This document shows positions 6,494-13,863 of a DNA stretch of 16,991 bases, one piece after another. Every line of letters starts with the position of its first letter. Position 1 is the first letter of the stretch. The position numbers and the translations under genes were made by a program. Source of the stretch: an uncultured Fretibacterium sp. (GTDB lineage: Bacteria; Synergistota; Synergistia; Synergistales; Aminobacteriaceae); the NCBI GenBank assembly GCA_937892105.1, contig CALAUZ010000357.1, positions 1 through 16,991 on the forward strand. The letters run 5' to 3'. Under the pieces are notes generated by a model. It had not been told where the DNA came from, did not search any database, and saw only the letters and a list, made by a program, of their open reading frames with translations.

Positions 6494-6785
6494 AAACTAC
6501 ATCGTCAAGAAGTTCTTGTGCTGTAAGTCCGTCACATTCAAGTGCTGGACCGTTCTCAACCCGGTCAATTAATTTTTGAGCGCACTTGTAATCTTCGGGA
6601 TCGAGATTGTTTTCAACCAATCGCTTCACCAACTCGAATGCTTCTTCTGCTTCTGCAAAAAGCCTGGCATTCCTTTCACCGTATGCAGTACCGATCGTCT
6701 CGCCATATGGATCAATGATTTCGACATTCAATATGCACTCATCAGGCCCAAGTACAGCTCCCAAGACACGTAATGAATTTGACAT
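6459..6785 (-). CDS. Hypothetical phage protein
   Basis: I do not recognise this 108-residue protein. From ATG at 6785 it reads MSNSLRVLGAVLGPDECILN, has a glycine/tyrosine patch DPYGETIGTAYGERNARLF, and then an acidic helical stretch EAEEAFELVKRLVENNLDPE. It ends in a basic tail (GGKKHYHKRN). No membrane segment or catalytic motif is seen. The frame is open a further 20 codons upstream, but the chosen ATG sits one base after the TAG of the cyclotransferase gene with a GAGGCGAG site before it, which is typical coupling. The end overlaps the DUF5049 gene. Confidence 0.7.
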   Translation of the reverse strand: MSNSLRVLGAVLGPDECILNVEIIDPYGETIGTAYGERNARLFAEAEEAFELVKRLVENNLDPEDYKCAQKLIDRVENGPALECDGLTAQELLDDVVCGGKKHYHKRN

Positions 6786-6786
6786 G

Positions 6787-7275
6787 CTACTCGCCTCGCT
6801 TTGCTCTTTTTCTCGCCTTTGCCGCATTCCGTATTGCAGCCTCATTGACAGCTTCGTTCAATGCTTCTTGCAAGATTCTCTTGTCAAAGCCAAATCGCTC
6901 GTAATCTTTTACCATGGTGCCGTAATAAAGAGTACTTGGGATATCTACTTGATGTCCTTCAGCCATCACATAGACCATTGCCGTAACCATTCGCGGTTCT
7001 GTTCCATCAAGCCTAGTCATTGTGATTCCCACATTCTTCTTGATGTAGTAATCTGGCCAGCCTTCGTACATATCAAGGCTTCTCTCGTCCTCTTTGCTGA
7101 CTTTCCAGACAAGCGCCGGAACTTGACTGCCTTTGTGAGGTTCAATAGTTGCGTGAATTTTGAATTTTAATTTCCAGTCCTGCAATGTTGTTTTGCCGAC
7201 CAGCTTTGCATCTGGACATCGCAATGACATTTGTTCAACAGACATGTTAGAACCGTAAGCTACGTAATACTTCAT
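6787..7275 (-). CDS. Gamma-glutamylcyclotransferase-like (AIG2/GGCT fold) phage protein
   Basis: The 162-residue product starts MKYYVAYGSNMSVEQMSLRC. The YGSN loop (residues 7-10) is the signature of the GGCT/AIG2 fold and forms the substrate pocket. LDMYEGWPDYYIKK carries the Glu that acts as catalytic acid/base in gamma-glutamylcyclotransferases. Such enzymes release 5-oxoproline from gamma-glutamyl amines or peptides, but the natural substrate of phage versions is not known. The C-terminus ends in a lysine/arginine-rich tail (AAKARKRAKRGE). An upstream extension of the frame is open but unlikely; the ATG at 7275 is preceded by AAAGGAA and fits the family start. The stop is TAG, one base from the next ATG. 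A 97-base gap separates it from the antirepressor. Confidence 0.85.
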   Translation of the reverse strand: MKYYVAYGSNMSVEQMSLRCPDAKLVGKTTLQDWKLKFKIHATIEPHKGSQVPALVWKVSKEDERSLDMYEGWPDYYIKKNVGITMTRLDGTEPRMVTAMVYVMAEGHQVDIPSTLYYGTMVKDYERFGFDKRILQEALNEAVNEAAIRNAAKARKRAKRGE

Positions 7276-7372
7276 TAATTCTCTGTTCCTTTCTAGGGTT
7301 GTATCCCCCTTGAATTTTCTCGTGGGCATTGTACCGTCGCAAACGTCGGTTTTGATGCGCCATTGACCCCGC

Positions 7373-8242
7373 TTAGAGGTCGGAGAATAAGCGGGATTCT
7401 TGATCACGTCTGTCGGAATTTTGTACCGTGTATTCCATGAACCATTCCAAACCACGTTCATTATAGACAAAGGTCGGAACTTCTTTATTAGAATAACGAC
7501 TCTTAGAATAAATCCAGCGTCCATATTCATTGCTCTCGCCCACAGGAGGTTTTAAACCATTCTGATTTGCAATGCTGCCGACTTTGGACGGACTAAGGCC
7601 AACTTTTTGACCTATATCAGTTGCTGAATACCACTGCTCGGTTACTGCCGGAAGCATCATGATCATTTCCCTTCCAGTGATAAGTTTCACAATCTCATGA
7701 CCAATTACTGCCTTACTCTCGTTAGTTAAAGGGAAAGCAGGAGCATCGAGCATAGCTTTGAGAATCTCTGCTCCTTTGATGTCAAGCTCACGCTTCTTCA
7801 TTTCGAGTTGGGCGGGATTCAGGTTACTATGCTCCGTAGGTATCAAATCAGTTCTATTGACTTTGTTGACGACGTAGCTTCCTGTTCGACGGATTTCATC
7901 TGCAATATTCCACAGAAAGTCCATGACGTCATTGGCTTTGGGTTGATTTGAATACCGGCAAATTTCAAGAAGCCCCTTAAAGCTGTAAACAGTCATTTCT
8001 CTTGTCACAGTACGGCTTCCTTCAACCCGCTTCAATTTGAGGCCAGTTGAAAATTTGTCGAGACGTTCCTTATTGCGGGAATGAATGTTTCTAATTGCCT
8101 TGTCAGGCTCTGAGTATTCGAGCAGCAGCCCAATCTGCTCACGTGTTGCGAAGAAGTCATCATCACAACTTTCATCTCTGTAACAATCGAATTGGATTCC
8201 GTTGAAATTGCGGGTTATGGCTAACTGTAATTCATGCGCCAT
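7373..8242 (-). CDS. BRO-family phage antirepressor
   Basis: The 289-residue product has an N-terminal Bro-N domain, about residues 1-110: AITRNFNGIQFDCYRDE, then FFATREQIGLLLEYSEPDKA, and VYSFKGLLEICRYS. After an alpha-helical linker, a C-terminal winged-helix-like region follows (WYSATDIGQKVGLSPSKVGS, residues about 205-225). Family members bind DNA or repressors and act as prophage antirepressors. ATG at 8242 is preferred: AAGGGGAG lies ten bases upstream, and the earlier in-frame GTG (8251) overlaps that site. It is the first large gene of the minus-strand packaging block. The preceding 27-codon reading frame overlaps its start by 11 bases. Confidence 0.85.
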   Translation of the reverse strand: MAHELQLAITRNFNGIQFDCYRDESCDDDFFATREQIGLLLEYSEPDKAIRNIHSRNKERLDKFSTGLKLKRVEGSRTVTREMTVYSFKGLLEICRYSNQPKANDVMDFLWNIADEIRRTGSYVVNKVNRTDLIPTEHSNLNPAQLEMKKRELDIKGAEILKAMLDAPAFPLTNESKAVIGHEIVKLITGREMIMMLPAVTEQWYSATDIGQKVGLSPSKVGSIANQNGLKPPVGESNEYGRWIYSKSRYSNKEVPTFVYNERGLEWFMEYTVQNSDRRDQESRLFSDL

Positions 8243-8315
8243 GCAATTCACTCCCCTTTTTGAACTCGCATCGCTTTGAGGCGGGTTGCCTTGTCTGCAT
8301 TCTTAAAGTTCCCAT
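8232..8315 (-). CDS. Possible 27-residue leader peptide upstream of the antirepressor
   Basis: ATG at 8315 is preceded by AAAGGA at an eight-base spacing and opens 27 codons (MGTLRMQTRQPASKRCEFKK, then GSELHGA), ending TGA 11 bases inside the antirepressor gene. The peptide is basic and I do not recognise it. The good ribosome site and the overlap suggest translational coupling, but a frame this short could be chance. Confidence 0.35.
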   Translation of the reverse strand: MGTLRMQTRQPASKRCEFKKGSELHGA

Positions 8316-8426
8316 ACTGTGTATCCTTTCTGGCATGAAGCCTTTAATTTAGCTTATTTATCACTCACCTTGCCCAGAAAGTCCACGTCCGCCAGATCAC
8401 GGAATGACTTAATTCAACCGGTCAGC

Positions 8427-8885
8427 ATGATGTTCGAGAAAGAACCCATAAGGGAAGCTACCGAAATATTTAAGATTTATCATATTCAAATGCCGATCTT
8501 CAGAGAAAGATTCGAGACGCTGGAGTCTGTGAAGGACAATAAATTTCACACATGGCTGTATTTACTTGCTAACGGTTATAAAGACGAGGAGGAGATGAAC
8601 ATGCTTGCAGAGATGTCCGAGGGGCTGAAAAATTTCGCACAGAAATATAATGTCGCCATTAACGATCCGAACTTAGTGAGACTTTATCGTTTGGAGCAGG
8701 ATGCGATAAGGGATGAGAAGTCACACATTGGATTTGCCAGAAATGAAGCGAGACAAGAGGGACTAGCACAGGGACGCAGAGAAGCTAACATTGCTAGTGC
8801 ATTAGGCATGAAAAACGAAGGCATATCAGCAGAGGTTATTTCAAGAATAACCGGACTTTCAATTAACGAAATCATAGCGTTGTAG
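8427..8885 (+). pseudogene. Rpn-type PD-(D/E)XK nuclease, C-terminal fragment
   Basis: The frame carries only the C-terminal part of an Rpn family (recombination-promoting nuclease / putative transposase) protein. It has NKFHTWLYLLANGYKDEEEM, a helical stretch, the glutamine/glycine-rich ARQEGLAQGRREA typical of the family tail, and a final segment GMKNEGISAEVISRITGLSI. The nuclease core that should precede it is missing. The frame is open back to 8319, but that part does not resemble the family and there is no ribosome site, so a deletion or insertion breakpoint probably lies near 8400-8430. It is the first plus-strand feature, at the boundary with the minus-strand prophage block. The stop is TAG. 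Confidence 0.7.
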
Positions 8886-8894
8886 ATGTTATAA

Positions 8895-9614
8895 ATGAAG
8901 CAACTGCATGGTCATTATTGTAAAATATGTGGTCGGAGAAGGGCTAATGAGAAATTCAGCGGATCTGGTCATGCCGCGCATATCTGCAAAGATTGTGCGA
9001 GACTACCGATTGAAAAGCGTAACGAACTTCAGACTTTGACGAAAATTGAGAATCTTCCCTTCAGGCTTAATCATGAACAGTGTTTATGGCTGGAGCAGAA
9101 GCGCAGGGGTAAACGTGAAGAAGTTCGAGAGGCGGCTGGGTGGGCTTACGAGATGAGATTTTCTGAGCGACAAACTGATGATGAACAGGAGATGCCGGAA
9201 GCTGCATTTGCAGAGCCTCTTGAAATTATCGTTCAGCTATCAGATATTATCTATGCTGTAGAAATGACATACGGCGACCTTGAATACTTCCTGGACAAGA
9301 AGACAGGGGAGATAGTTTCCTCGGATGATGTTATGTTTGATGAAGAACTTGCTGATAGAGTAGAGGAGCATGGATTTTTTGTCTTGCCGAGAACTTTCGG
9401 AATTCACAGGACGATGGTTAAATTCGTGAAAACGTTACCTGAAGAGTTTCAGGAGATATTGAATTCTGTCCTAAAAGGGAAATATCCGACCAGACGTTTT
9501 GAGAACACAGTCCTTCAGCTCGGACTTGAAGAGCAGTGGCATGCTTATGAAGAATCAGCTTACAGACAGAAAGCTGTAGAATGGTGCGATAATAATGGAA
9601 TCAGATATGAATAA
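8895..9614 (+). CDS. Zinc-ribbon plus UPF0158 domain protein
   Basis: The 239-residue protein joins two parts. Residues 8-35 are a likely zinc ribbon with two CxxC pairs (Cys9/Cys12 and Cys31/Cys34) spaced by GRRRANEKFSGSGHAAH. Residues about 115-239 match UPF0158: LEYFLDKKTGEIVSSDDVMF, VLKGKYPTRRF, and the C-terminal LGLEEQWHAYEESAYRQKA with VEWCDNNGI. UPF0158 function is unknown; members turn up near phage and stress genes. A charged linker connects the parts. There is no clear Shine-Dalgarno before the ATG, which lies nine bases after the TAG of the Rpn fragment. It overlaps the next gene by eight bases and heads the operon that runs to dinB. Confidence 0.8.
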   Translation: MKQLHGHYCKICGRRRANEKFSGSGHAAHICKDCARLPIEKRNELQTLTKIENLPFRLNHEQCLWLEQKRRGKREEVREAAGWAYEMRFSERQTDDEQEMPEAAFAEPLEIIVQLSDIIYAVEMTYGDLEYFLDKKTGEIVSSDDVMFDEELADRVEEHGFFVLPRTFGIHRTMVKFVKTLPEEFQEILNSVLKGKYPTRRFENTVLQLGLEEQWHAYEESAYRQKAVEWCDNNGIRYE

Positions 9615-9906
9615 TGCGATAATTTTAATGTTGATATTCTCGGGAGCGATTCTTCTTTACGCTCTGCTATTGGCCTGGACTAAGGATATAGGGCTTATTA
9701 GAAGGAGCTACGCTGCAAAAATTAAGGACAGAAAAACTTATGCTGTTCAGTTCGCTAAAGTTCTAGCATTAACGGCTATCGCTCCTGCTTTAGCCGGCTT
9801 GGCCGGATTCGTAACTGAGAATGTGCTGTGTTTTGGACTTACATTCATTATCAGCCTCATAGCCTTTATAAGGATTGGCATTAAATTGTTTATGAAGGAG
9901 TGTTAA
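9607..9906 (+). CDS. Small multi-pass membrane protein
   Basis: The 99-residue product starts MNNAIILMLIFSGAILLYAL. It has three hydrophobic segments (about residues 3-23, 46-68 and 70-92) separated by one short, positively charged loop (KDIGLIRRSYAAKIKDRK). I do not recognise the family. The ATG at 9607 overlaps the end of the zinc-ribbon gene (ATGAATAA arrangement), which signals translational coupling. A slightly earlier in-frame start at 9595 is possible. Only one base separates its TAA from the ATG of the phosphodiesterase gene. Confidence 0.7.
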   Translation: MNNAIILMLIFSGAILLYALLLAWTKDIGLIRRSYAAKIKDRKTYAVQFAKVLALTAIAPALAGLAGFVTENVLCFGLTFIISLIAFIRIGIKLFMKEC

Positions 9907-9907
9907 T

Positions 9908-10426
9908 ATGAAAATTTTAATCGCATCAGATATTCACGGTTCAGAGTTGCACTGCGGCAAACTCATTAAGGCGTGTTATCAGGAACGAGTAGAGACTCTT
10001 TTGCTACTCGGCGATATTCTTGATGGGAATAAAGAAGTTGCGGCCATGTTGAACAGTCTTAATCGTGAGAAAACCTTTCTCTGTGTCCGTGGTAATTGTG
10101 ATTATCCCGAAGATCAGGCGATGCTGGATTTCCCAATCATGGCTGAATATTGTTTATTGTTCGCAGGAGACAGGCTCGTTTTTGCGACACATGGACATCG
10201 CTCAATTCCCAACCTTTCATCGAATAGCATTCTGCTTCACGGGCACACTCACGCTCCGGCTTGGGAACAAACCAAGGCAGGCTATCTCGACTTGTGTCCA
10301 GGCTCGATTTCTCAACCCAGACGAAATAGCCAGCGCAGTTATATGATCTTGAATGACGAGGGTTTTATCTGGAAGGATTTAGACGGACGAACATATCATA
10401 TGCTTGAATTGACACAACAGCAATGA
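9908..10426 (+). CDS. yfcE: YfcE/MJ0936-type metallophosphoesterase
   Basis: This 172-residue protein has every metal-binding motif of the small calcineurin-like phosphodiesterases: DIH (Asp8, His10), GDILD near 35, GNCD near 62, THGH near 95 and GHTH near 113. E. coli YfcE hydrolyses phosphodiester substrates such as bis-pNPP with Mn; its physiological substrate is not known. The length and motif spacing are normal, and it should be cytosolic. GGAGTG precedes the ATG by five bases. Its TGA overlaps the dinB ATG by four bases (ATGA), which is tight coupling and suggests a shared role or at least shared expression with the polymerase. Confidence 0.92.
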   Translation: MKILIASDIHGSELHCGKLIKACYQERVETLLLLGDILDGNKEVAAMLNSLNREKTFLCVRGNCDYPEDQAMLDFPIMAEYCLLFAGDRLVFATHGHRSIPNLSSNSILLHGHTHAPAWEQTKAGYLDLCPGSISQPRRNSQRSYMILNDEGFIWKDLDGRTYHMLELTQQQ

Positions 10427-11718
10427 AGCCCCGAACCATATTACATGTTGACCAGGACTCATTCTACGCTTCCGTAGAAGCTCGTGATAATCCAGCACTG
10501 AGAAATAAGCCGCTAATCATTGGCTCTCTCCCGACTGAACGTGGAGTCGTCTCTACATGTTCTTATGAGGCGAGAAGGTTTGGAGTTCATTCGGCCATGA
10601 ACATTAAAGAAGCGTATCGCCTATGCCCGCAAGGAATCTACATGCACCCGAACTACGAGAAGTATAAAACCGTGTCTGAGCAGCTTCATAAGATCTGGTC
10701 TTCATGCACAGATGTTATCGAATATTTATCCCTTGATGAGGGCTATCTTGATTTGACAGGAAGATTGTCTGCCTTGTCCACATGGGAAGAGCGAATCGTT
10801 GCTGCCCGACAAATCGCTCAAGAGATTAAGCATAGAACAAGGAAAGAAATCGGTTTAACCTGCTCAGTGGGCCTGGGTTATTCCATGACTTCGGCCAAGT
10901 TAGCAAGCGAGGAACGGAAACCCGACGGATATTTTGAGATTTTAACGCCAGAGGATTTTGTCAGCCTGATTCTTGACAGGGATATTCGTGTTCTCTACGG
11001 AGTCGGAAAGCAGACGGCCATAAAGTTGAAAGCCGAGGGAATAAACACAGTCCGTGATGTTCAGAATAATCGAACCAAGGTTCTCCGCATGCTTGGCAAA
11101 AAAGTCGGAGCTTATGTGACTAACCTGGCTTTTGGCATCGATGACCGGCAGGTTACTCCGTACAATGAAACCGACGCTCAATCAATCGCCCGTGAAATAA
11201 CATTCCAGCACGATACGAATAATTTCATGTTTTTGAAAGATGTGTTGATGCTGGTGGCAGTTTCCCTGGAATCTCGGCTACAGCGGCTCGGCTTCTACGC
11301 AAGAACTGTAACCTTAAAACTTACCTATCATAATATGAAGAGTATCACTCGATCATTGAGTCGGGAAGCAACGAATAAGGCGTATGAAATTTTTATGACG
11401 GCATTTGGGCTGTTCAATCGGTTGAAGCAGACACAGACCATAGGCTTTCCGGAAACGAGACAAAATATAAGCCAAGAAAGAATTGTAAATACTCCGATTC
11501 GTCTCATTGGAATAAGCTTACAGAACTTGAGCTTCTCAGGGACTCGTCAACTGACATTCGATGATGTGTACGGGAACGGAGAACATCAAATGCAGCGTCG
11601 CTGGGAGAAAGCCTTGCTGAACCTAGAGCGGAAATATGGCATGAAAATAATGACTGATAGGCGTGTTGACTTGTACGATGCTATCGAGGTCATGGAGGAG
11701 TTTGTGCGGAGAGTATAA
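10423..11718 (+). CDS. dinB: Y-family DNA polymerase (DinB/Pol IV type)
   Basis: The 431-residue protein is a translesion polymerase. It has the first catalytic Asp in HVDQDSFYASVE (Asp10, with Tyr15 as steric gate), the YLSLDEGYLDLT active site (Asp105, Glu106), the fingers/palm motif SMTSAKLASEERKPDGYFEI, a helix-hairpin-helix thumb around LYGVGKQTAIKLKAEGI, and the little-finger domain. QLTFDD at 376-381 is a probable sliding-clamp binding motif. The usual second metal-site residue of HVDMD is Gln11 here; this position is variable. The gene overlaps the phosphodiesterase gene by four bases. I see no convincing LexA box in front of the operon. It ends TAA, overlapping the next small ATG by one base. 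Confidence 0.95.
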   Translation: MKPRTILHVDQDSFYASVEARDNPALRNKPLIIGSLPTERGVVSTCSYEARRFGVHSAMNIKEAYRLCPQGIYMHPNYEKYKTVSEQLHKIWSSCTDVIEYLSLDEGYLDLTGRLSALSTWEERIVAARQIAQEIKHRTRKEIGLTCSVGLGYSMTSAKLASEERKPDGYFEILTPEDFVSLILDRDIRVLYGVGKQTAIKLKAEGINTVRDVQNNRTKVLRMLGKKVGAYVTNLAFGIDDRQVTPYNETDAQSIAREITFQHDTNNFMFLKDVLMLVAVSLESRLQRLGFYARTVTLKLTYHNMKSITRSLSREATNKAYEIFMTAFGLFNRLKQTQTIGFPETRQNISQERIVNTPIRLIGISLQNLSFSGTRQLTFDDVYGNGEHQMQRRWEKALLNLERKYGMKIMTDRRVDLYDAIEVMEEFVRRV

Positions 11719-11894
11719 TGAAACAAGTCGTTCGGAAGAATAATTCTGAGAAGCGCATAGAACAATATCAAAGGGAGGACTTTACAAAAACAATGTTACG
11801 CGCAACAGTGATCTTTTTATGTTTATTATCAACAGTATTGAATCCTTGTACTGCGTTTGCAGAAGGCTTCAGATTAACACGGCTTTACTCATAA
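11718..11894 (+). pseudogene. Signal-peptide remnant after dinB
   Basis: A 58-codon frame starts at the ATG overlapping the dinB stop codon (TAATG). An in-frame ATG at 11793, preceded by GGGAGG, would start a typical Sec signal peptide: MLRATVIFLCLLSTVLNPCT followed by AFA and a likely cleavage before EGF. Only ten residues follow before TAA. This looks like the head of an exported protein whose body has been lost, or a tiny membrane peptide in the dinB operon. I cannot assign a family. Confidence 0.5.
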
Positions 11895-11914
11895 TGGTTC
11901 ATAACAGGTATAAT
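11884..11914 (+). promoter_or_regulatory. Candidate promoter for the GIY-YIG gene
   Basis: A perfect TATAAT at 11909-11914 lies 45 bases upstream of the GIY-YIG start codon. The best -35 match is weak (TTTACT at 11884-11889, 19 bases away). GGAGG lies 13 bases before the ATG at 11959. A short stem (TTAAGA / TCTTAA, 11920-11939) sits between promoter and gene. Confidence 0.45.
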
Positions 11915-11958
11915 ATGGCTTAAGAAATTTTTATCTTAAAGGAGGAAAGCGGTCAAAC

Positions 11959-12854
11959 ATGAATCCATTTTCGATTACGGTCGATTACATTGAAGGACAA
12001 GCTGACGGGACAATTCGAGTCGAAGTAAAAACTAATAATATAATTCTCTATCAAATTCCTCGTAATTCAGCACAGAATCTGACTGACAGAGACGAACTCA
12101 AGAAGGCGGGTATCTATCTACTTCTCAATCGCGAAAGACGAAATCTGTACATAGGCCAGGCCGATTTAAGGAGCAATGGCGAAGGTGTTCTTAACCGTAT
12201 GCTTGAATCGCATTCTGATCCCGAGATTGACTCCTGGCAGGTTGCATTTGTCTTGACCAGCAGTACACCGTCATTCCTGGGAGCCACAGAGTTAAATTAT
12301 CTTGAGAAATTTTTCTATGATGAAGCTTTGAGATGTGGGCGTTATAATCTTCTCAACAAGATTCCACCGCACTCAGGTGAGATTAGTCCTTCAACGAAAA
12401 TGATTAGCTTGCTTTCTTCCTGTTATGGCATCAATTCAGATGCAAGATTTTTGTTTTTGGGAGATCGCTTTCCAGTGGTAGAACTAATAGAACCTCAACG
12501 GGCAAGAAAGGCAGGCTGCCGGAAACTATAATCGGCAAGACATTATTTCTGAATAATCCAGGGAAGAATGTGAAGGCGACAGGGGCTATGACTTCTGTGA
12601 AAGCGATTCTTGTCAAGGCCAGCAGTACGATTAGCCACGAGAATAACTTGCCGAATCAGAAGGGACAGAAACCCGTAGCAGACATTCGACAGAAACTTAT
12701 TGACGATGGTGTTATTGTTGATTTCGTCTTCAAGCAGGATCATGAATTTTCAAGTACGAGTACGGCGGCTTCGGTCATTCTGGGACGGTCAGCTAACGGC
12801 ATGGAAATGTGGCGGGATGAGAACGGGGCTAGTTTGGATAGTTTCAGAGAGTAA
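11959..12854 (+). pseudogene. GIY-YIG nuclease with DUF4357 domain, frameshifted
   Basis: Two frames together encode one protein of a known architecture. The first (11959-12531, 190 codons) has the GIY-YIG core GIYLLLNRERRNLYIGQA at about residues 51-68, with the helix containing NRMLESH after it. The second frame is open from before 12480 to 12854 and carries GRLPETIIGKTLFLNNPGKN and the DUF4357 domain ending DYEF-like HEFSSTSTAASVILGRSANG. The switch between them is a -1 shift (one base missing or two extra) somewhere in about 12470-12505. No canonical slippery heptamer is visible there. Intact relatives of about 300 residues are found in many bacteria, probably as DNA-acting nucleases. Mutation or a sequence error is likelier than programmed frameshifting. 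Confidence 0.8.
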
Positions 12855-13344
12855 GTCAGTTAGTCTATTTGCTGGCTAATGACAGAAGCACGGACTTCGA
12901 CTTATTAAGTCTTATTAATTTGGCTCCCGCTCAAAATTCTCAAATTTTCATTGCCGCGCGGGATTTTGCTTATAAAGGTGTTAAGGTTTGAGATCGAATT
13001 GAGGCTAAGCCCCATTGTTGACCACAGTTAGAGCATAATCCCCTGAACGGTCAGTCGCCGAAGCTTTGAGAATTTTTATATCCGCCGGCGATTTTCGATA
13101 TACTGCACACCTGGTGGTTTGAACTTGATATCGACCTGATGAGGAAGGATGGCTGCTGGCTAATGAGAGAAGTCGGGCTTCGCCCCATTAAACCGCTTTT
13201 CTCGCTGTTCGATTACGGATGTTTTACCACTGAGCGAATTTTTCCTTCTCCAGCTAGGAGGGCTAAAACAAGATGGCAGTTGACTTCCTTTGATTTAGAC
13301 GGTAATCTTACCTTAAAGTTTTTTGAAGGAGGTTTTCTCTAAAG
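12855..13344. other. Gene-poor stretch of 490 bases with repeated segments
   Basis: No gene here convinces me. A 67-codon frame at 13139-13342 has no family match and no ribosome site. The stretch contains two pairs of related segments, listed as repeats, plus short palindromes such as GACTTATTAAGTC near 12899. It ends with GGAGG 12 bases before the gene at 13345. It may be decayed coding or mobile sequence. Confidence 0.5.
12871..13182 (+). repeat. Degenerate direct repeats with small hairpins
   Basis: GCTGGCTAATGA, one variable base, then AGAAG occurs at 12871-12888 and 13155-13172 with 17 of 18 bases identical. Each is followed by a short hairpin GAAG...CTTCG. Between them, segments at 12937-12974 and 13065-13102 match at 25 of 38 bases, sharing AATTTT, CCGC and GATTTT in the same order. 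This suggests an old duplication or two relics of one intergenic element. Confidence 0.45.
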
Positions 13345-13797
13345 ATGGAGAAGCTAGTAGGTTGCATCGACATTTACGATGACAAATCGTTTGGCATGTT
13401 CTTCTATGAGTTCATTAAGGAAGAGCATAAAGATAAGATGGAAGCCATAATGCGGAAGTACACTGATACTGCATTCATCAGAGGAACTGCGGAAGAAATG
13501 AGTATCTTATCAGTGATGGGGAAGTTTGGATTTACGTTTGAAGATTTTCATGTAACTGATGACGATTTTCATAAGAATCTAGGCTTGGTGTATCAGTTCG
13601 ATGATGGTAGTTATGGATTATCCTTTAACCCAGCTCTGTCAGATGCAGATGATGAGATAATCGATGAAATAGTGATAAACTATCTTGATGGCTGTGGTTT
13701 CCGTGGCTGTCCAGAAAAAGATGTGAAGCTCACTGATGTTTTTGAATGGTTTCCACCAATAGGTATTGAAAAAATTTGTGTAAAGATTGTTGAGTAG
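13345..13797 (+). CDS. Hypothetical acidic protein
   Basis: I do not recognise this 150-residue protein. It is strongly acidic (for example DADDEIIDEIVINYLDGC), with no signal peptide or membrane segment. Notable parts are MFFYEFIKEEHKDKMEAIM, a central FGFTFEDFHVTDDDFHKN, and a C-terminal CGFRGCPEKDVKLTDVFEWF with two close Cys. GGAGG lies 12 bases before the ATG. It ends with two consecutive TAG codons. Small acidic cytosolic proteins next to nucleases and toxin-antitoxin genes are often immunity or antitoxin proteins, but nothing here shows that directly. Confidence 0.65.
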   Translation: MEKLVGCIDIYDDKSFGMFFYEFIKEEHKDKMEAIMRKYTDTAFIRGTAEEMSILSVMGKFGFTFEDFHVTDDDFHKNLGLVYQFDDGSYGLSFNPALSDADDEIIDEIVINYLDGCGFRGCPEKDVKLTDVFEWFPPIGIEKICVKIVE

Positions 13798-13837
13798 TAG
13801 AAGCTCAGTCTGACGGAATCACAGGAACACACACATA

Positions 13838-13863
13838 AGAGGCATAGCCTTATCTATGCCTCT
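13838..13863. terminator. Hairpin between convergent genes
   Basis: AGAGGCATAG and CTATGCCTCT form a perfect ten-base stem with a six-base loop, between the convergent ends of the acidic-protein gene and the GIY-YIG gene at 13854-14135. It overlaps the stop codon of the latter. No T-run follows on either strand, so it is a weak or bidirectional terminator at best. Confidence 0.55.

Noticed and set aside
7276..7530. N-terminal extension of the cyclotransferase to 247 residues
   Set aside because: The extension overlaps the antirepressor gene, has no family similarity, and the internal ATG at 7275 has a ribosome site and the standard MKYYVAYGSN start.
8886..8894. LexA/SOS box upstream of the dinB operon
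   Set aside because: No CGAAC-N4-GTTCG type site is visible before the operon; SOS control is not supported by the sequence.
12470..12505. Programmed -1 frameshifting of the GIY-YIG gene
   Set aside because: There is no canonical slippery heptamer or obvious downstream stimulatory structure; a mutation or sequence error is simpler.
13139..13342. A 67-codon plus-strand frame
   Set aside because: There is no ribosome site, no recognisable domain, and it lies in the repeat-bearing gene-poor stretch.
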